Shown here piece by piece: positions 24,132 through 31,992 of a stretch of 35,197 nucleotides of DNA (position 1 is its first letter; every line of letters starts with the position of its first letter). The stretch spans positions 1 to 35,197 of the forward strand of contig PEAB01000033.1 of NCBI GenBank assembly GCA_002753395.1, given 5' to 3'. Under the pieces are notes generated by a model. That model did not search any database, was not told the DNA's origin, and saw only the letters and a program-made list of their open reading frames with translations. Position numbers and translations under genes: made by a program. Source of the stretch: Nitrospirae bacterium MYbinv3 (GTDB taxonomy: Bacteria; Nitrospirota; Thermodesulfovibrionia; Thermodesulfovibrionales; Magnetobacteriaceae).

Positions 24132-24850
24132 ACACAGTAACGGTCACAGGACTGAAGAAAAAATACTCAAAGAAGACCGTCGTTGAAGACCTCAGCCTGA
24201 CGCTCAGAACCGGTGAGATCGTTGGACTGTTAGGGCCTAATGGCGCCGGTAAAACCACCACCTTTCACATGATCACAGGTATAATCAGACAGGATCACGG
24301 GACAATATATCTCAACGACCAGGAGATTGGCAGACAGCCAATGTATATGCGTGCCAGACAGGGGATAACGTATCTTCCTCAGGAGACCTCGATATTCAGA
24401 AAGTTGAGCGTTAAGGACAACATATGTGCCGTCCTTGAGCTTAAGGGCAGAGACAAGACAGAGATCAACAACACAGCCGATCAGCTTCTAAACGAGTTTA
24501 AGCTCACACACCTGTCCTCAAGCTACGGATATACCCTCTCAGGCGGCGAGAGACGCAGGACTGAGATAGCCAGAGCCATTGCAACAGAACCAACCTTTAT
24601 CCTCTTTGACGAACCCTTTACAGGCATCGATCCAATCGCTATAATAGAACTAAAAAAGATGCTGCTGTATCTCAAAGACAGAGGATTAGGTATCCTAATT
24701 ACTGACCACAACGTCAGAGATACCCTTTCTATAACAGACAGGGCGTATATAATAAGCCAAGGCCGGGTATTAGATGAAGGCACACCAGAGAAGCTAATAA
24801 ACAATCGCACCGTCAAGCAAGCGTATCTAGGAGAGGAGTTTACACTATAA
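24128..24850 (+). CDS. lptB: LPS transport ATPase LptB
   Basis: LptB is the cytosolic ATPase that powers extraction of lipopolysaccharide from the inner membrane with LptF and LptG, which are not in this window. Walker A GPNGAGKTTT is at 36-45, the signature is LSGGERRR, Walker B is ILFDEPFTGID and the H-loop is ITDHNVRD. The QETSIFRKLSVKDN Q-loop region is typical of LptB. It overlaps lptA (ATGA) and rpoN (TAATG), so the three genes are surely co-translated. Confidence 0.96.
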   Translation: MNTVTVTGLKKKYSKKTVVEDLSLTLRTGEIVGLLGPNGAGKTTTFHMITGIIRQDHGTIYLNDQEIGRQPMYMRARQGITYLPQETSIFRKLSVKDNICAVLELKGRDKTEINNTADQLLNEFKLTHLSSSYGYTLSGGERRRTEIARAIATEPTFILFDEPFTGIDPIAIIELKKMLLYLKDRGLGILITDHNVRDTLSITDRAYIISQGRVLDEGTPEKLINNRTVKQAYLGEEFTL

Positions 24851-26286
24851 TGGCACTTGAAACCAGATTAGAAGCCAGACTGTCGCAAAAACTTATACTG
24901 ACCCCACAGCTTCAGCTGGCGATAAAGCTCTTACAGCTTCCACAGTTGGAGCTGACTCAGGCCATCAACCAGGAGTTGATAGAAAATCCATTCCTTGAGG
25001 AACAGACCGAGGAAGTCACGCAGAGCGAAGAGATGGTTCAAGAAACACCAAGCAACAATGAGAAAGGGGACTCGGAAGTAACGATGGATACCTCTTTGGC
25101 TACATTTTCAGTGGATGAGTATTTTGAAGAAAGAGGCAGCGATGGCCGTGACCTAGGCTACTTCAACAACGGTATGGTAGAGAAACCAGGCTTTGAGACC
25201 TTCTTAAGCGCCTCCTCAAACCTGACAGACCATCTGAAATGGCAGTTGAGATTTACTAACGCCTCAGACGAAACCAGAGAAGCTGCCGAGATGATAATAG
25301 GCAACATAGATGACAACGGCTACCTTTGTGCCACAATCGAGGAGCTTACCGATCTGCTCAACGCCTCTCCCTCACTAGTGCAAAGGGCCATTACCCTAGT
25401 TCAGACCTTTGACCCATACGGGGTAGGCGCCAGAGACCTTCAGGAATGCCTCTTGATCCAGATAAGACTTTTAGGACTTGAAGGCTCCCTTATAGAACAC
25501 ATCATACGCAATAACCTCGCAGACCTTGAAAAAAAGAAGTATCAGGTCATAGCAAAACAACACTCGGTTAGTATAGAGGATGTAATGGCAGTTGTAAAGA
25601 TAATCGAGGGACTTGAACCAAAACCAGGCAGAAACTACTCGAATACACAGGTATCTTACGTAGCGCCAGACGTCTTTGTCGAAAAGGTTGATAACGAATA
25701 TAGAATTATCCTCAACGACGAAAACATACCCAGGATACGGATAAGCAGTATGTACAAGGAACTCTTACATAACAAGAAGGCCTTTGACAAGGTAGACAAA
25801 CAGTTCCTTATAGATAAATACAAGTCAGCCCTCTGGCTTATGAAGAGTATCGATGAGAGGAACAAGACCATCTACAGGGTAACGGAGAGTATGCTAAAGT
25901 TTCAGGTAGATTTCTTTGAAAAAGGCGTGCAATTCCTTAAACCGCTGAACCTGAGATTCATAGCCGAGGATATAAACATGCACGAAAGCAACATAAGCCG
26001 TGTAACCTCAAACAAGTACATTTCGTGTGCTCACGGGATATTCCCGTTTAGGTATTTCTTCAGCAGCTCTCTCAGCAGTCAAGATGGCAGCGTTTCGTCA
26101 ACGTCGGTCAAAGAGCTTATAAGGAAAATAATATCTGAGGAGGACAGGAGAAACCCGTTGACAGACCTGAAATTAGTTGAGATATTTAAGAACAAGAATA
26201 TAAAGATTGCCAGAAGAACTCTGGCAAAGTATAGGGAGGAGTTAAAGATTCCATCACATACAAAAAGAAAAATGGCAGACTCGTAA
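24850..26286 (+). CDS. rpoN: RNA polymerase sigma-54 factor
   Basis: RpoN directs RNA polymerase to -24/-12 promoters that need AAA+ activators. Region I is glutamine- and leucine-rich (SQKLILTPQLQLAIKLLQLP), the core-binding domain follows, the HTH part includes HESNISRVTSNKYISCAHG and the RpoN box reads ARRTLAKYREELKIPS near the end. The 478-residue length is normal. The lptB-rpoN linkage is widespread in Gram-negative bacteria. No adjacent enhancer-binding activator is encoded in the window. Confidence 0.97.
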   Translation: MALETRLEARLSQKLILTPQLQLAIKLLQLPQLELTQAINQELIENPFLEEQTEEVTQSEEMVQETPSNNEKGDSEVTMDTSLATFSVDEYFEERGSDGRDLGYFNNGMVEKPGFETFLSASSNLTDHLKWQLRFTNASDETREAAEMIIGNIDDNGYLCATIEELTDLLNASPSLVQRAITLVQTFDPYGVGARDLQECLLIQIRLLGLEGSLIEHIIRNNLADLEKKKYQVIAKQHSVSIEDVMAVVKIIEGLEPKPGRNYSNTQVSYVAPDVFVEKVDNEYRIILNDENIPRIRISSMYKELLHNKKAFDKVDKQFLIDKYKSALWLMKSIDERNKTIYRVTESMLKFQVDFFEKGVQFLKPLNLRFIAEDINMHESNISRVTSNKYISCAHGIFPFRYFFSSSLSSQDGSVSSTSVKELIRKIISEEDRRNPLTDLKLVEIFKNKNIKIARRTLAKYREELKIPSHTKRKMADS

Positions 26287-26352
26287 CCACTATAATCATG
26301 TAGAGAACGTTTACCAATTTGCATGTAATCAAATAGAAATTAAGGAGGTATT

Positions 26353-26877
26353 ATGAATATAACTGTATATGGAAGGAACTTTGAGGTCACAAGTGCAATC
26401 AGAGAATATGCCGAGAGCAAGTTAAAGAAGTTTGACAAGATCTTATCTAACGACTTTGACGCAACAGTAACCCTCGAGGTAGAAAAACACAGCCACAGGG
26501 CTGAAGTGCACATTAAGGCATATGGAATGATCATACAGGCTGAGTCAATAACGGCAGAGATGTACTCCTCCATCGACGAGGTGCTTGAAAAACTCGACAG
26601 GCAGATAGTAAAACATAAGGAGAAACTGTCCTCTAAACGCAAAGGCCATACAAAAGACACAACCTTGACCGAGCTTACTAAACACAGTGGTGAACCAAAC
26701 AACGTCATCAAGCGGAAGCGTTTTGATATGAAACCAATGCCTCCTGAGGAAGCTGCCATGCAGATGGATCTGCTCGATAAGGGTTTCTACGCGTTTACAA
26801 ACCAGCAGACCGGAGATATAAACGTTATCTACCGGAGAAAAAACGGCGGCTATGGCCTCATTGAACCTAATAAGTAA
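26353..26877 (+). CDS. hpf: Ribosome hibernation promoting factor, long form
   Basis: HPF binds the 30S decoding centre and drives dimerisation of ribosomes in starved cells. The S30AE domain covers about 1-95 (MNITVYGRNFEVTSAIREYAE, with HRAEVHIKAYG). A C-terminal domain (about 120-174: KRKRFDMKPMPPEEAAMQMD, GFYAFTNQQTGDINVIYRR) marks the long form that makes 100S dimers by itself. AAGGAGGT before ATG is a strong ribosome-binding site. It lies between rpoN and rapZ, as in many species, but ptsN is absent. Confidence 0.95.
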   Translation: MNITVYGRNFEVTSAIREYAESKLKKFDKILSNDFDATVTLEVEKHSHRAEVHIKAYGMIIQAESITAEMYSSIDEVLEKLDRQIVKHKEKLSSKRKGHTKDTTLTELTKHSGEPNNVIKRKRFDMKPMPPEEAAMQMDLLDKGFYAFTNQQTGDINVIYRRKNGGYGLIEPNK

Positions 26878-26904
26878 CACTGATTGTACTGATTGTGAGG
26901 TTAG

Positions 26905-27762
26905 ATGAACCTTAAGCCATATGTTATTATAGTGTCGGGTCTCTCTGGTGCGGGCAAGACGGTTATGCTCAGAACACTTGAGGACAACGACTACTTTTGT
27001 GTAGATAACTTACCCTCATCTCTGATAGACGAGTTTCTGGCCATAACCTCTGCAAATGCAGAAACTAACAAGATCGGTATAGGCATAGACATCAGAGAGA
27101 AGGACTTCTTGAGAGACGTAGATAGGATTATCCATAAACTGAGAGAGAAATACAACTTAAACGTAGTGTTTCTTGAGGCAGAGACGGATATCCTAATACG
27201 CCGGTATAAAGAGACGCGAAGACCGCATCCCTTAATGCAGATGGCCAACGGCGATATATACAAGGCCATCGACCTGGAAGCAGAACTTCTTAAGTCCTTG
27301 AGAGATGAGGCAGACATAATAACCGATACCTCTTACTATTCACCACACCAGCTGCGACAATATATAGCATCAAGGTTTGGTGGTCTTGCCTCAAATGCCT
27401 TAAGGCTTACGCTGATCTCATTTGGGTTTAAATACGGCATACCACAGCATCTAGACATGCTTTTAGATGTACGGTTCCTGCCCAACCCCCATTTCGTTGA
27501 AGGCCTAAGACCTCTAACCGGTAGGGACGAACCAGTTAGATCCTTTGTCCTTAATAGCAAGGACACCATAGAATACCTTGCAAAGATAGAAGACCTGTTG
27601 AACTTTCTCATACCCAAGTACATTAAAGAAGGTAAGACTACTCTTACTATAGCAGTAGGGTGCACTGGCGGAAAACACAGGGCACCGGCTATAGCTGAGA
27701 GGTTCGTAGATTTTATAAAACCCCATAAGATAGCAGTAGAATTAATACACAGGGACCTGTAG
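26905..27762 (+). CDS. rapZ: RNase adapter protein RapZ (YvcJ family)
   Basis: RapZ-family proteins bind nucleotides and, in enterobacteria, guide RNase E to small RNAs controlling amino-sugar synthesis; in other phyla the role is less clear. The P-loop GLSGAGKT is at 12-19, followed by DNDYFCVDNLPSSL, DIREKDFL and, in the C-terminal domain, FGFKYGIP, DVRFLPNPHF and GCTGGKHRA. The 285-residue length is standard. It closes the lpt-rpoN-hpf series, 27 bases after hpf. Confidence 0.95.
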   Translation: MNLKPYVIIVSGLSGAGKTVMLRTLEDNDYFCVDNLPSSLIDEFLAITSANAETNKIGIGIDIREKDFLRDVDRIIHKLREKYNLNVVFLEAETDILIRRYKETRRPHPLMQMANGDIYKAIDLEAELLKSLRDEADIITDTSYYSPHQLRQYIASRFGGLASNALRLTLISFGFKYGIPQHLDMLLDVRFLPNPHFVEGLRPLTGRDEPVRSFVLNSKDTIEYLAKIEDLLNFLIPKYIKEGKTTLTIAVGCTGGKHRAPAIAERFVDFIKPHKIAVELIHRDL

Positions 27763-27837
27763 TTGGCAGTATAAAGGTTTCCACTTGCTTGAAGACTACT
27801 CTCTACACGCATATCAGGAAGCAGCCCGCTTTTATAG

Positions 27838-27920
27838 ATTCCTGCTTACGCAGGAATGACAAAATATATGCAGGGATGTCAAATATTGCCAAGTATGACA
27901 AGTATTGCCAGGGATGACAG
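27838..27920. repeat. ATTCCTGC palindrome and short degenerate tandem tail
   Basis: ATTCCTGCTTACGCAGGAAT (27838-27857) is the same palindrome type as in R2 and rimO. It is followed by short near-repeats of GCAGGGATG, AAGTATGACA and CAGGGATGACAG up to 27920. It lies between rapZ and the ABC ATPase gene and may serve as a transcript-end hairpin. Confidence 0.75.
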
Positions 27921-27926
27921 TTTAGG

Positions 27927-28886
27927 ATGTCAGTGGTGAATATTACCGGTTCTGATGAGTCATTGGTTATCTCTGTAAGAGATGTTCATAAGACATACGG
28001 TCAGGTTATGGCGGTCAGAGGGATCTCGTTTGATGTAGAGGGTTCTGTCTGTGTCGGTCTTCTGGGACCTAATGGGGCGGGTAAGACAACCCTGATGAAG
28101 ATGATCTACGGCAAGTCTTTACGGGATCAGCGTCAGGACAGCCACATATCCGTTTTTGGCTATGACCCTATGTACGACGCACTGAAGATAAAGAGCATCT
28201 GCGGCGTTGTACCGCAGGATGATAACCTCGACGTCGAACTCAACGTCTTTGAAAACCTGATGACGTTTAGTAAGTTTTACGGCATCAAGCGTAGGGCGGC
28301 GACAGAAAGGATCGATTACCTCCTTGGCATAATGGAGTTGTCTGACAAGAGGGAGGCCAAGATCAAGAGCCTCTCTGGCGGGATGAAGAGACGTCTCATC
28401 ATAGCCCGCGCCCTTATCAACAACCCGCGGCTGCTGATCCTTGATGAGCCTACAACCGGGCTTGACCCCCAGGTGCGCCATTTCCTTTGGAATAAACTCA
28501 GGCAGATGAAGGAAGAGAACCTGACCATCCTCCTTACGACACACTACATGGAAGAGGCCTTTCAACTGTGCGACAGGCTCATCATAATGAACGACGGGGA
28601 AAAGGTCGTACAAGGCGCTCCCAACGACTTGTTGCGGCAAAACATAGAGAGGTTCGTCCTAGAGCTTCGTCAACCACAGACCATACAAAAACTCAAAGGG
28701 CACATAGATACCCAAAAGCTCAGGATGGACAACGCCCACGGTACGGTACATTTATACAGCGACAGCTTGGAGATCCTTCAGGACGTCGTAAAGACACTCC
28801 ACAATGACGAGTATCACCTTCGTCAGGCAAATCTGGAGGACCTCTTTCTCAAAGCCACTGGGAGGGCACTAAACGAGGCGCAGTAA
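27927..28886 (+). CDS. ABC exporter ATP-binding protein, NodI/DrrA-like
   Basis: This is the ATPase subunit of an ABC-2 type exporter. Walker A GPNGAGKTTL is at 47-56, the signature is LSGGMKRRL, Walker B is LLILDEPTTGLDP and the switch histidine is in LLTTHYMEEA. The C-terminal tail of about 80 residues is typical of the NodI/DrrA branch. Its permease partner (29429-30238) is separated by a hicAB module, an unusual break in a normally adjacent pair. The substrate is not deducible; NodIJ-like pairs export lipids or oligosaccharides in some bacteria. The TTTAGG before ATG is only a modest ribosome-binding site. Confidence 0.93.
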   Translation: MSVVNITGSDESLVISVRDVHKTYGQVMAVRGISFDVEGSVCVGLLGPNGAGKTTLMKMIYGKSLRDQRQDSHISVFGYDPMYDALKIKSICGVVPQDDNLDVELNVFENLMTFSKFYGIKRRAATERIDYLLGIMELSDKREAKIKSLSGGMKRRLIIARALINNPRLLILDEPTTGLDPQVRHFLWNKLRQMKEENLTILLTTHYMEEAFQLCDRLIIMNDGEKVVQGAPNDLLRQNIERFVLELRQPQTIQKLKGHIDTQKLRMDNAHGTVHLYSDSLEILQDVVKTLHNDEYHLRQANLEDLFLKATGRALNEAQ

Positions 28887-28975
28887 TCAATCCTCAATTG
28901 AGACAATTGGACTTACCTCAGACGAATGGAATGTATCCGTTGATTAAATTAGAAGACATTAAGATGAGCGGGTAC

Positions 28976-29004
28976 TTAATAACGTCAGTGAATATTGGTA
29001 TAAT
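28976..29004 (+). promoter_or_regulatory. Promoter of the hicAB module, probably giving leaderless mRNA
   Basis: A perfect TATAAT at 28999-29004 is followed by six A residues and then the hicA ATG at 29011. The -35 (TTAATA, 28976-28981) is weak. There is no Shine-Dalgarno sequence, and the expected transcription start falls on the ATG. The remainder of 28887-29010 shows no gene. Confidence 0.55.
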
Positions 29005-29010
29005 AAAAAA

Positions 29011-29214
29011 ATGCCAAGGAAAATCAGAGAACTTGTCCACGATTTAAAAGACTCTGGTTTTTATGAAATCTCAGGCGGTGGTAAAGGTTCGCATCGGAAA
29101 CTTACTCATGCCAGATATGCCGGAGCAGTAACCCTTACTGGAAAGTCCGGTGATGACGCCAAGGCTTATCAGAAAAAACAAGTAAAACAGGCCATAGAGG
29201 CGGTAAAGATATGA
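29011..29214 (+). CDS. hicA: HicA-type mRNA interferase toxin
   Basis: HicA toxins cleave mRNA or block translation until bound by HicB. The 67-residue protein shows the HicA pattern MPRKIRELVHDLKDSGFYE with the catalytic histidine in GGGKGSHRKLTH, then a strand AVTLTGKSG and a C-terminal helix rich in Lys and Gln. It starts without a ribosome-binding site directly behind TATAAT. Its end overlaps hicB by ATGA. Unlike the 12.5-kb pair, the toxin gene is first and looks intact. Confidence 0.85.
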   Translation: MPRKIRELVHDLKDSGFYEISGGGKGSHRKLTHARYAGAVTLTGKSGDDAKAYQKKQVKQAIEAVKI

Positions 29215-29432
29215 AAAAGATTGATCAGTATCATAAATGGGTTGAGTGGAGCGAAGAAGACCAAGTCTATATTGGAATGTGCCCCGATTTGATAACCGGG
29301 ATACACGGTGACGACCCTGTGAAACTATACAGTGAGTTATGCGAAATCGTTGAAGATGTTATCAACCATTTCGAGGCAGAAGGACGCAAACTGCCTGTTG
29401 CCAGAACTCGCCCTATGCAAAAGGTCGTATGA
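29211..29432 (+). CDS. hicB: HicB-type antitoxin
   Basis: The 73-residue protein has the HicB fold pattern HKWVEWSEEDQVYIGMCPDLI, then a helix VKLYSELCEIVEDVINHFEAEG and a short basic tail. It should neutralise the preceding HicA. It lacks a clear DNA-binding extension. It overlaps hicA in ATGA and the permease start also in ATGA, so the module is fused translationally into the ABC operon. Confidence 0.84.
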   Translation: MKKIDQYHKWVEWSEEDQVYIGMCPDLITGIHGDDPVKLYSELCEIVEDVINHFEAEGRKLPVARTRPMQKVV

Positions 29433-30238
29433 AGTTAGACGGCAAGACATCGCAGGATGGCGATGTCATCATGCCGCCGTCGCTTGCAAAGCGTATCTTT
29501 GCCGTCTGGTATCGTCACATGCGCGTGTATACAAAAAACATCTTTAGCAACGGCTTTCCACCATTTATCGAACCGCTTATATTTTTAAGCGGCATAGGGC
29601 TGGGGCTTGGGAAGTATATCCCGCAGATGGGCGGTGTCAGTTACGCTGGTTTCTTAGCGCCTGGGCTTTTGGTGACCACCGCCATGTTTACGGCGGCCTT
29701 TGAGTGCTCCTTTGGCACCTTCATACGTATGGAGTTCAACAAGGTTTACGACGGGATGCTTGCCGCCCCTATAAGCGTTGAAGACCTCCTCGTTGGTGAG
29801 ATCCTGTGGGCGGGGACAAAGGGATTTTTTTTCTCTTTTGCAGTCCTGTGCATTATCATAGCCTTCGGGATCATGCCAATCTCTTACAGCATCCTGGTGC
29901 CGTTTGTGGGGTTTCTGACGGGGATGATGTTTGGCGCCCTTTCGCTTTTTGTAACGTCTTACGTTAAGGTGATCTCGTACTTCAATTTTTACTTTACGGG
30001 GTTTCTCTCGCCTATGTTTTTCTTCTCAGGCGTGGTGTTTCCCATTGAGAACCTGCCAGCGCCATTGATTGCCTTTGCCGAGGTGCTGCCCCTGACCCAT
30101 GCGGTTCGTCTGTCGAGGGCATTGTGCTTCAGGAGCTTCAACCCGTCTCTACTTCTGGATATGGGGTATATGGCTGCTTTTACAGCAATCGTTGGCTGCC
30201 TTGCCATTAACCGTCTGAGGCACAGGCTGTTGGATTAA
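29429..30238 (+). CDS. ABC-2 type exporter permease, NodJ-like
   Basis: This is the membrane subunit matching the ATPase at 27927-28886. It has about six helices, with RHMRVYTKNIFSNGFPPFIEP before the first one, the ABC-2 conserved stretch FNKVYDGMLAAPIS and the family signature LPLTHAVRLSRAL near the end. Position 29429 overlaps hicB by ATGA, but the first 14 residues (MKLDGKTSQDGDVI) are not family-like; ATG 29471 may be the older start, with the leading codons derived from the junction of the hicAB insertion. Substrate unknown. Confidence 0.9.
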   Translation: MKLDGKTSQDGDVIMPPSLAKRIFAVWYRHMRVYTKNIFSNGFPPFIEPLIFLSGIGLGLGKYIPQMGGVSYAGFLAPGLLVTTAMFTAAFECSFGTFIRMEFNKVYDGMLAAPISVEDLLVGEILWAGTKGFFFSFAVLCIIIAFGIMPISYSILVPFVGFLTGMMFGALSLFVTSYVKVISYFNFYFTGFLSPMFFFSGVVFPIENLPAPLIAFAEVLPLTHAVRLSRALCFRSFNPSLLLDMGYMAAFTAIVGCLAINRLRHRLLD

Positions 30239-30251
30239 TAAGAAAGGCAAA

Positions 30252-30503
30252 AAAGGGGGAGCTTTGCTCCCCCTCAGACCTAATGCTGTTGACTTAAGGA
30301 TGTAAAGATGCAAAAAAAATAGAGAGGGCTTTGCCCTCCCTAGACCCTCCCACAAGGGGACTCGTCCCCTTGACCCCGTAAATGTCAGGCGTGGCTGCTA
30401 AAGATGTTGCTTGCTATACATCAATAATGCTTAAGTCAACAGCATTACCCCTCAGCCCCCTCCGTAAGGGCACCCCGGCCACAAAGAAGACCACTTGACC
30501 CCA
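30252..30503. repeat. R4 repeat split by an R1 insertion (copy E host)
   Basis: The left half, with the hairpin GGGGGAGCTTTGCTCCCCC and ending CTCAGACC (30280), and the right half from 30448, starting CCCCTCAGCCCCCTCCG and ending near 30503, would join at a single TA once R1 is removed. The right half resembles copy H and the A copy (CACCCCGGCCACAAAGAAG). It follows the permease and probably terminates its transcript. Confidence 0.75.
30283..30445. mobile_element. R1 MITE (copy E), intact with TA duplication
   Basis: Perfect ends ATGCTGTTGACTTAAG (30283-30298) and the inverse (30430-30445) bound 163 bp flanked by TA (30281-30282 and 30446-30447). By eye it differs from copy B at about three bases and one indel, so both moved recently. 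It has no coding capacity. Confidence 0.9.
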
Positions 30504-30774
30504 TTAAACTCCCCATGAATTTATATGAAACACCTCACGTTTTTCACTCCATGTTTTTCCTCTTGAGCAATACAAACAGCCTATTGAGCCTCTTTCAATG
30601 GGGTCGGTACAAATCTCTTCAAGTTCTGGGAACAATACACGTTGAATTTTTCCTAATAGCCATGATATTCTCTCTCTTAACATGATGCTCTCCTTATCGA
30701 TTTAAGTTTGGGAGACTTATTTTATCATAAGGAGAGCTAAAACTTCTTTCGTTTAGGAGTTTTGCAAGAGGCTC
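30504..30774 (-). pseudogene. Insertion-sequence relic: transposase N-terminus and one terminal repeat
   Basis: On the minus strand a 59-residue frame (30683 to 30504), preceded by AAGGAG, opens MLRERISWLLGKIQRVLFPE and ends after LEEICTDPIER and unrelated residues at the junction with the R4 repeat. The opening resembles the N-termini of a group of DDE transposases of the IS4/IS5 type. TTTTGCAAGAGGCTC at 30760-30774 is the exact inverse of the end at 34797-34811 of the IS at the right edge. The rest of the IS is gone. I see no other gene in 30239-30818. Confidence 0.65.
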
Positions 30775-30839
30775 AAAAGTATAATTACCATGAAATATAA
30801 GGAAGATACTAAACCTCTTTGATTGTGGTAAAATGTTTA

Positions 30840-31868
30840 ATGGCTATAACTGTATGGTTTAACGAGAGCTTTTCGAGTATCTACAATGTCATCTCAGACA
30901 TTAGAGAGGCTGATACGAAGGGGTTGTTTCACATCCTGTGCTCACACAGAAACCCTGAATTTCTTGGTATCGCTGCGTCCCATGTGTCAGCGGTAGAGCC
31001 TTCTGGTGTCACCGGTGAGGGATATGTTGAGTATTGTTTGGAGATGTGTAAGAGATATGAGGTTAAATTATTTCTACCTACACGTGGGGCAATAGCGCTT
31101 GCGCAGCGGTATGTCGATTTTATCGCAATTGGTACAAAGCTCCTGAGTTGTGCAGACAGCAATACGTTGGACATAATCAATAACAAGGCGAGGTTATATT
31201 CTAACATCGATCCTGCTATCGTGAACATACCTGATTACAAGACTGTCACGACGGTTAGTGAGTTTGAAGAAGCGGTCGGGTGGTTAAAGGAGCGGCACAG
31301 CAGGTTGTGTCTAAAACCTTCTGTCTCGGTACATGGCATAGGGTTTAAGATACTCGCTAACAACATAACCGAGTATGATTGCGTCATGTCAGACACTGGT
31401 ACAAAGATAGGAATTGAGCAGATGCAGGGGGCGCTTAAGGACAAGACGGTTTTTAAGGAACTCATGGTGATGCAGTACCTGGAGGGGGCGGAGAGGAGCA
31501 TTGACTGCCTTGCCGACAACGGGTCATTGATACGGCTAGTCATCAGGCTTAAGTCAAGTGAGCTTAGCTACATACAGAGGTTTGAGCACAACCCTGCTTT
31601 AACAGAGATTGCTAAACGGCTCACTGCCGCGTTGAGGTTAAATGGCATCTACAACATTCAATTCAAGGACAGCGGCAGTACACACTACCTCCTTGAGATA
31701 AACACACGTATGAGTGGGGGGCTCCACTACTCAACCCTTTCTGGATTGAATATTGCGTACTGGGCACTCTGCCTTTTCTCAGGACAGTGTACGGAGTCAG
31801 ACATCCCTTCCCCTAATACAGGGTTAAAGATAGCAAAGATACCTGCAGCTGTAGTTTTAGGTATGTGA
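30840..31868 (+). CDS. ATP-grasp ligase-like protein
   Basis: The 342-residue protein has an N-terminal Rossmann-like pre-ATP-grasp half (ITVWFNESFSSIYNVISDI) and an ATP-grasp fold. ATP-binding features are CLKPSVSVHGIGFKIL at about 152-167, the hinge VMQYLEGAERSIDCL and the metal-binding LLEINTRMSGG. It should ligate a carboxylate to an amine or thiol with ATP, but the substrate is unknown. It resembles the carbamoyl-phosphate-synthase-like group, including ATP-grasps linked to tellurium-resistance operons, though no such genes are here. ATG 30840 is preferred to TTG 30819. There is no ribosome-binding site; TAAAAT lies six bases upstream. It stands alone. Confidence 0.8.
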   Translation: MAITVWFNESFSSIYNVISDIREADTKGLFHILCSHRNPEFLGIAASHVSAVEPSGVTGEGYVEYCLEMCKRYEVKLFLPTRGAIALAQRYVDFIAIGTKLLSCADSNTLDIINNKARLYSNIDPAIVNIPDYKTVTTVSEFEEAVGWLKERHSRLCLKPSVSVHGIGFKILANNITEYDCVMSDTGTKIGIEQMQGALKDKTVFKELMVMQYLEGAERSIDCLADNGSLIRLVIRLKSSELSYIQRFEHNPALTEIAKRLTAALRLNGIYNIQFKDSGSTHYLLEINTRMSGGLHYSTLSGLNIAYWALCLFSGQCTESDIPSPNTGLKIAKIPAAVVLGM

Positions 31869-31915
31869 CATAATTATAATAGGCATAATATTTACAACTA
31901 TTAGGATTAAGAATG

Positions 31916-31970
31916 ATGGGGTCAAGGGGACTGATCCCCTTGCAGGGGGGGGCTGCCGCCCCCTTCTTTT
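31916..31970. terminator. R4 repeat (copy F) as bidirectional terminator
   Basis: GGGGTCAAGGGGACTGATCC leads into a GC-rich stem GGGGGGCTGCCGCCCCC followed by TTCTTTT. It sits in the 124-base gap between the converging ATP-grasp and histidine kinase genes, where a hairpin working in both directions would be expected. Confidence 0.7.
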
Positions 31971-31992
31971 CCAGATGAATTGCCCTGATATA

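Noticed and set aside
27927-30238. Reading the ABC pair as a drug-resistance or nodulation system
   Set aside because: The family resemblance does not fix the substrate, and no biosynthetic or resistance genes accompany the pair.
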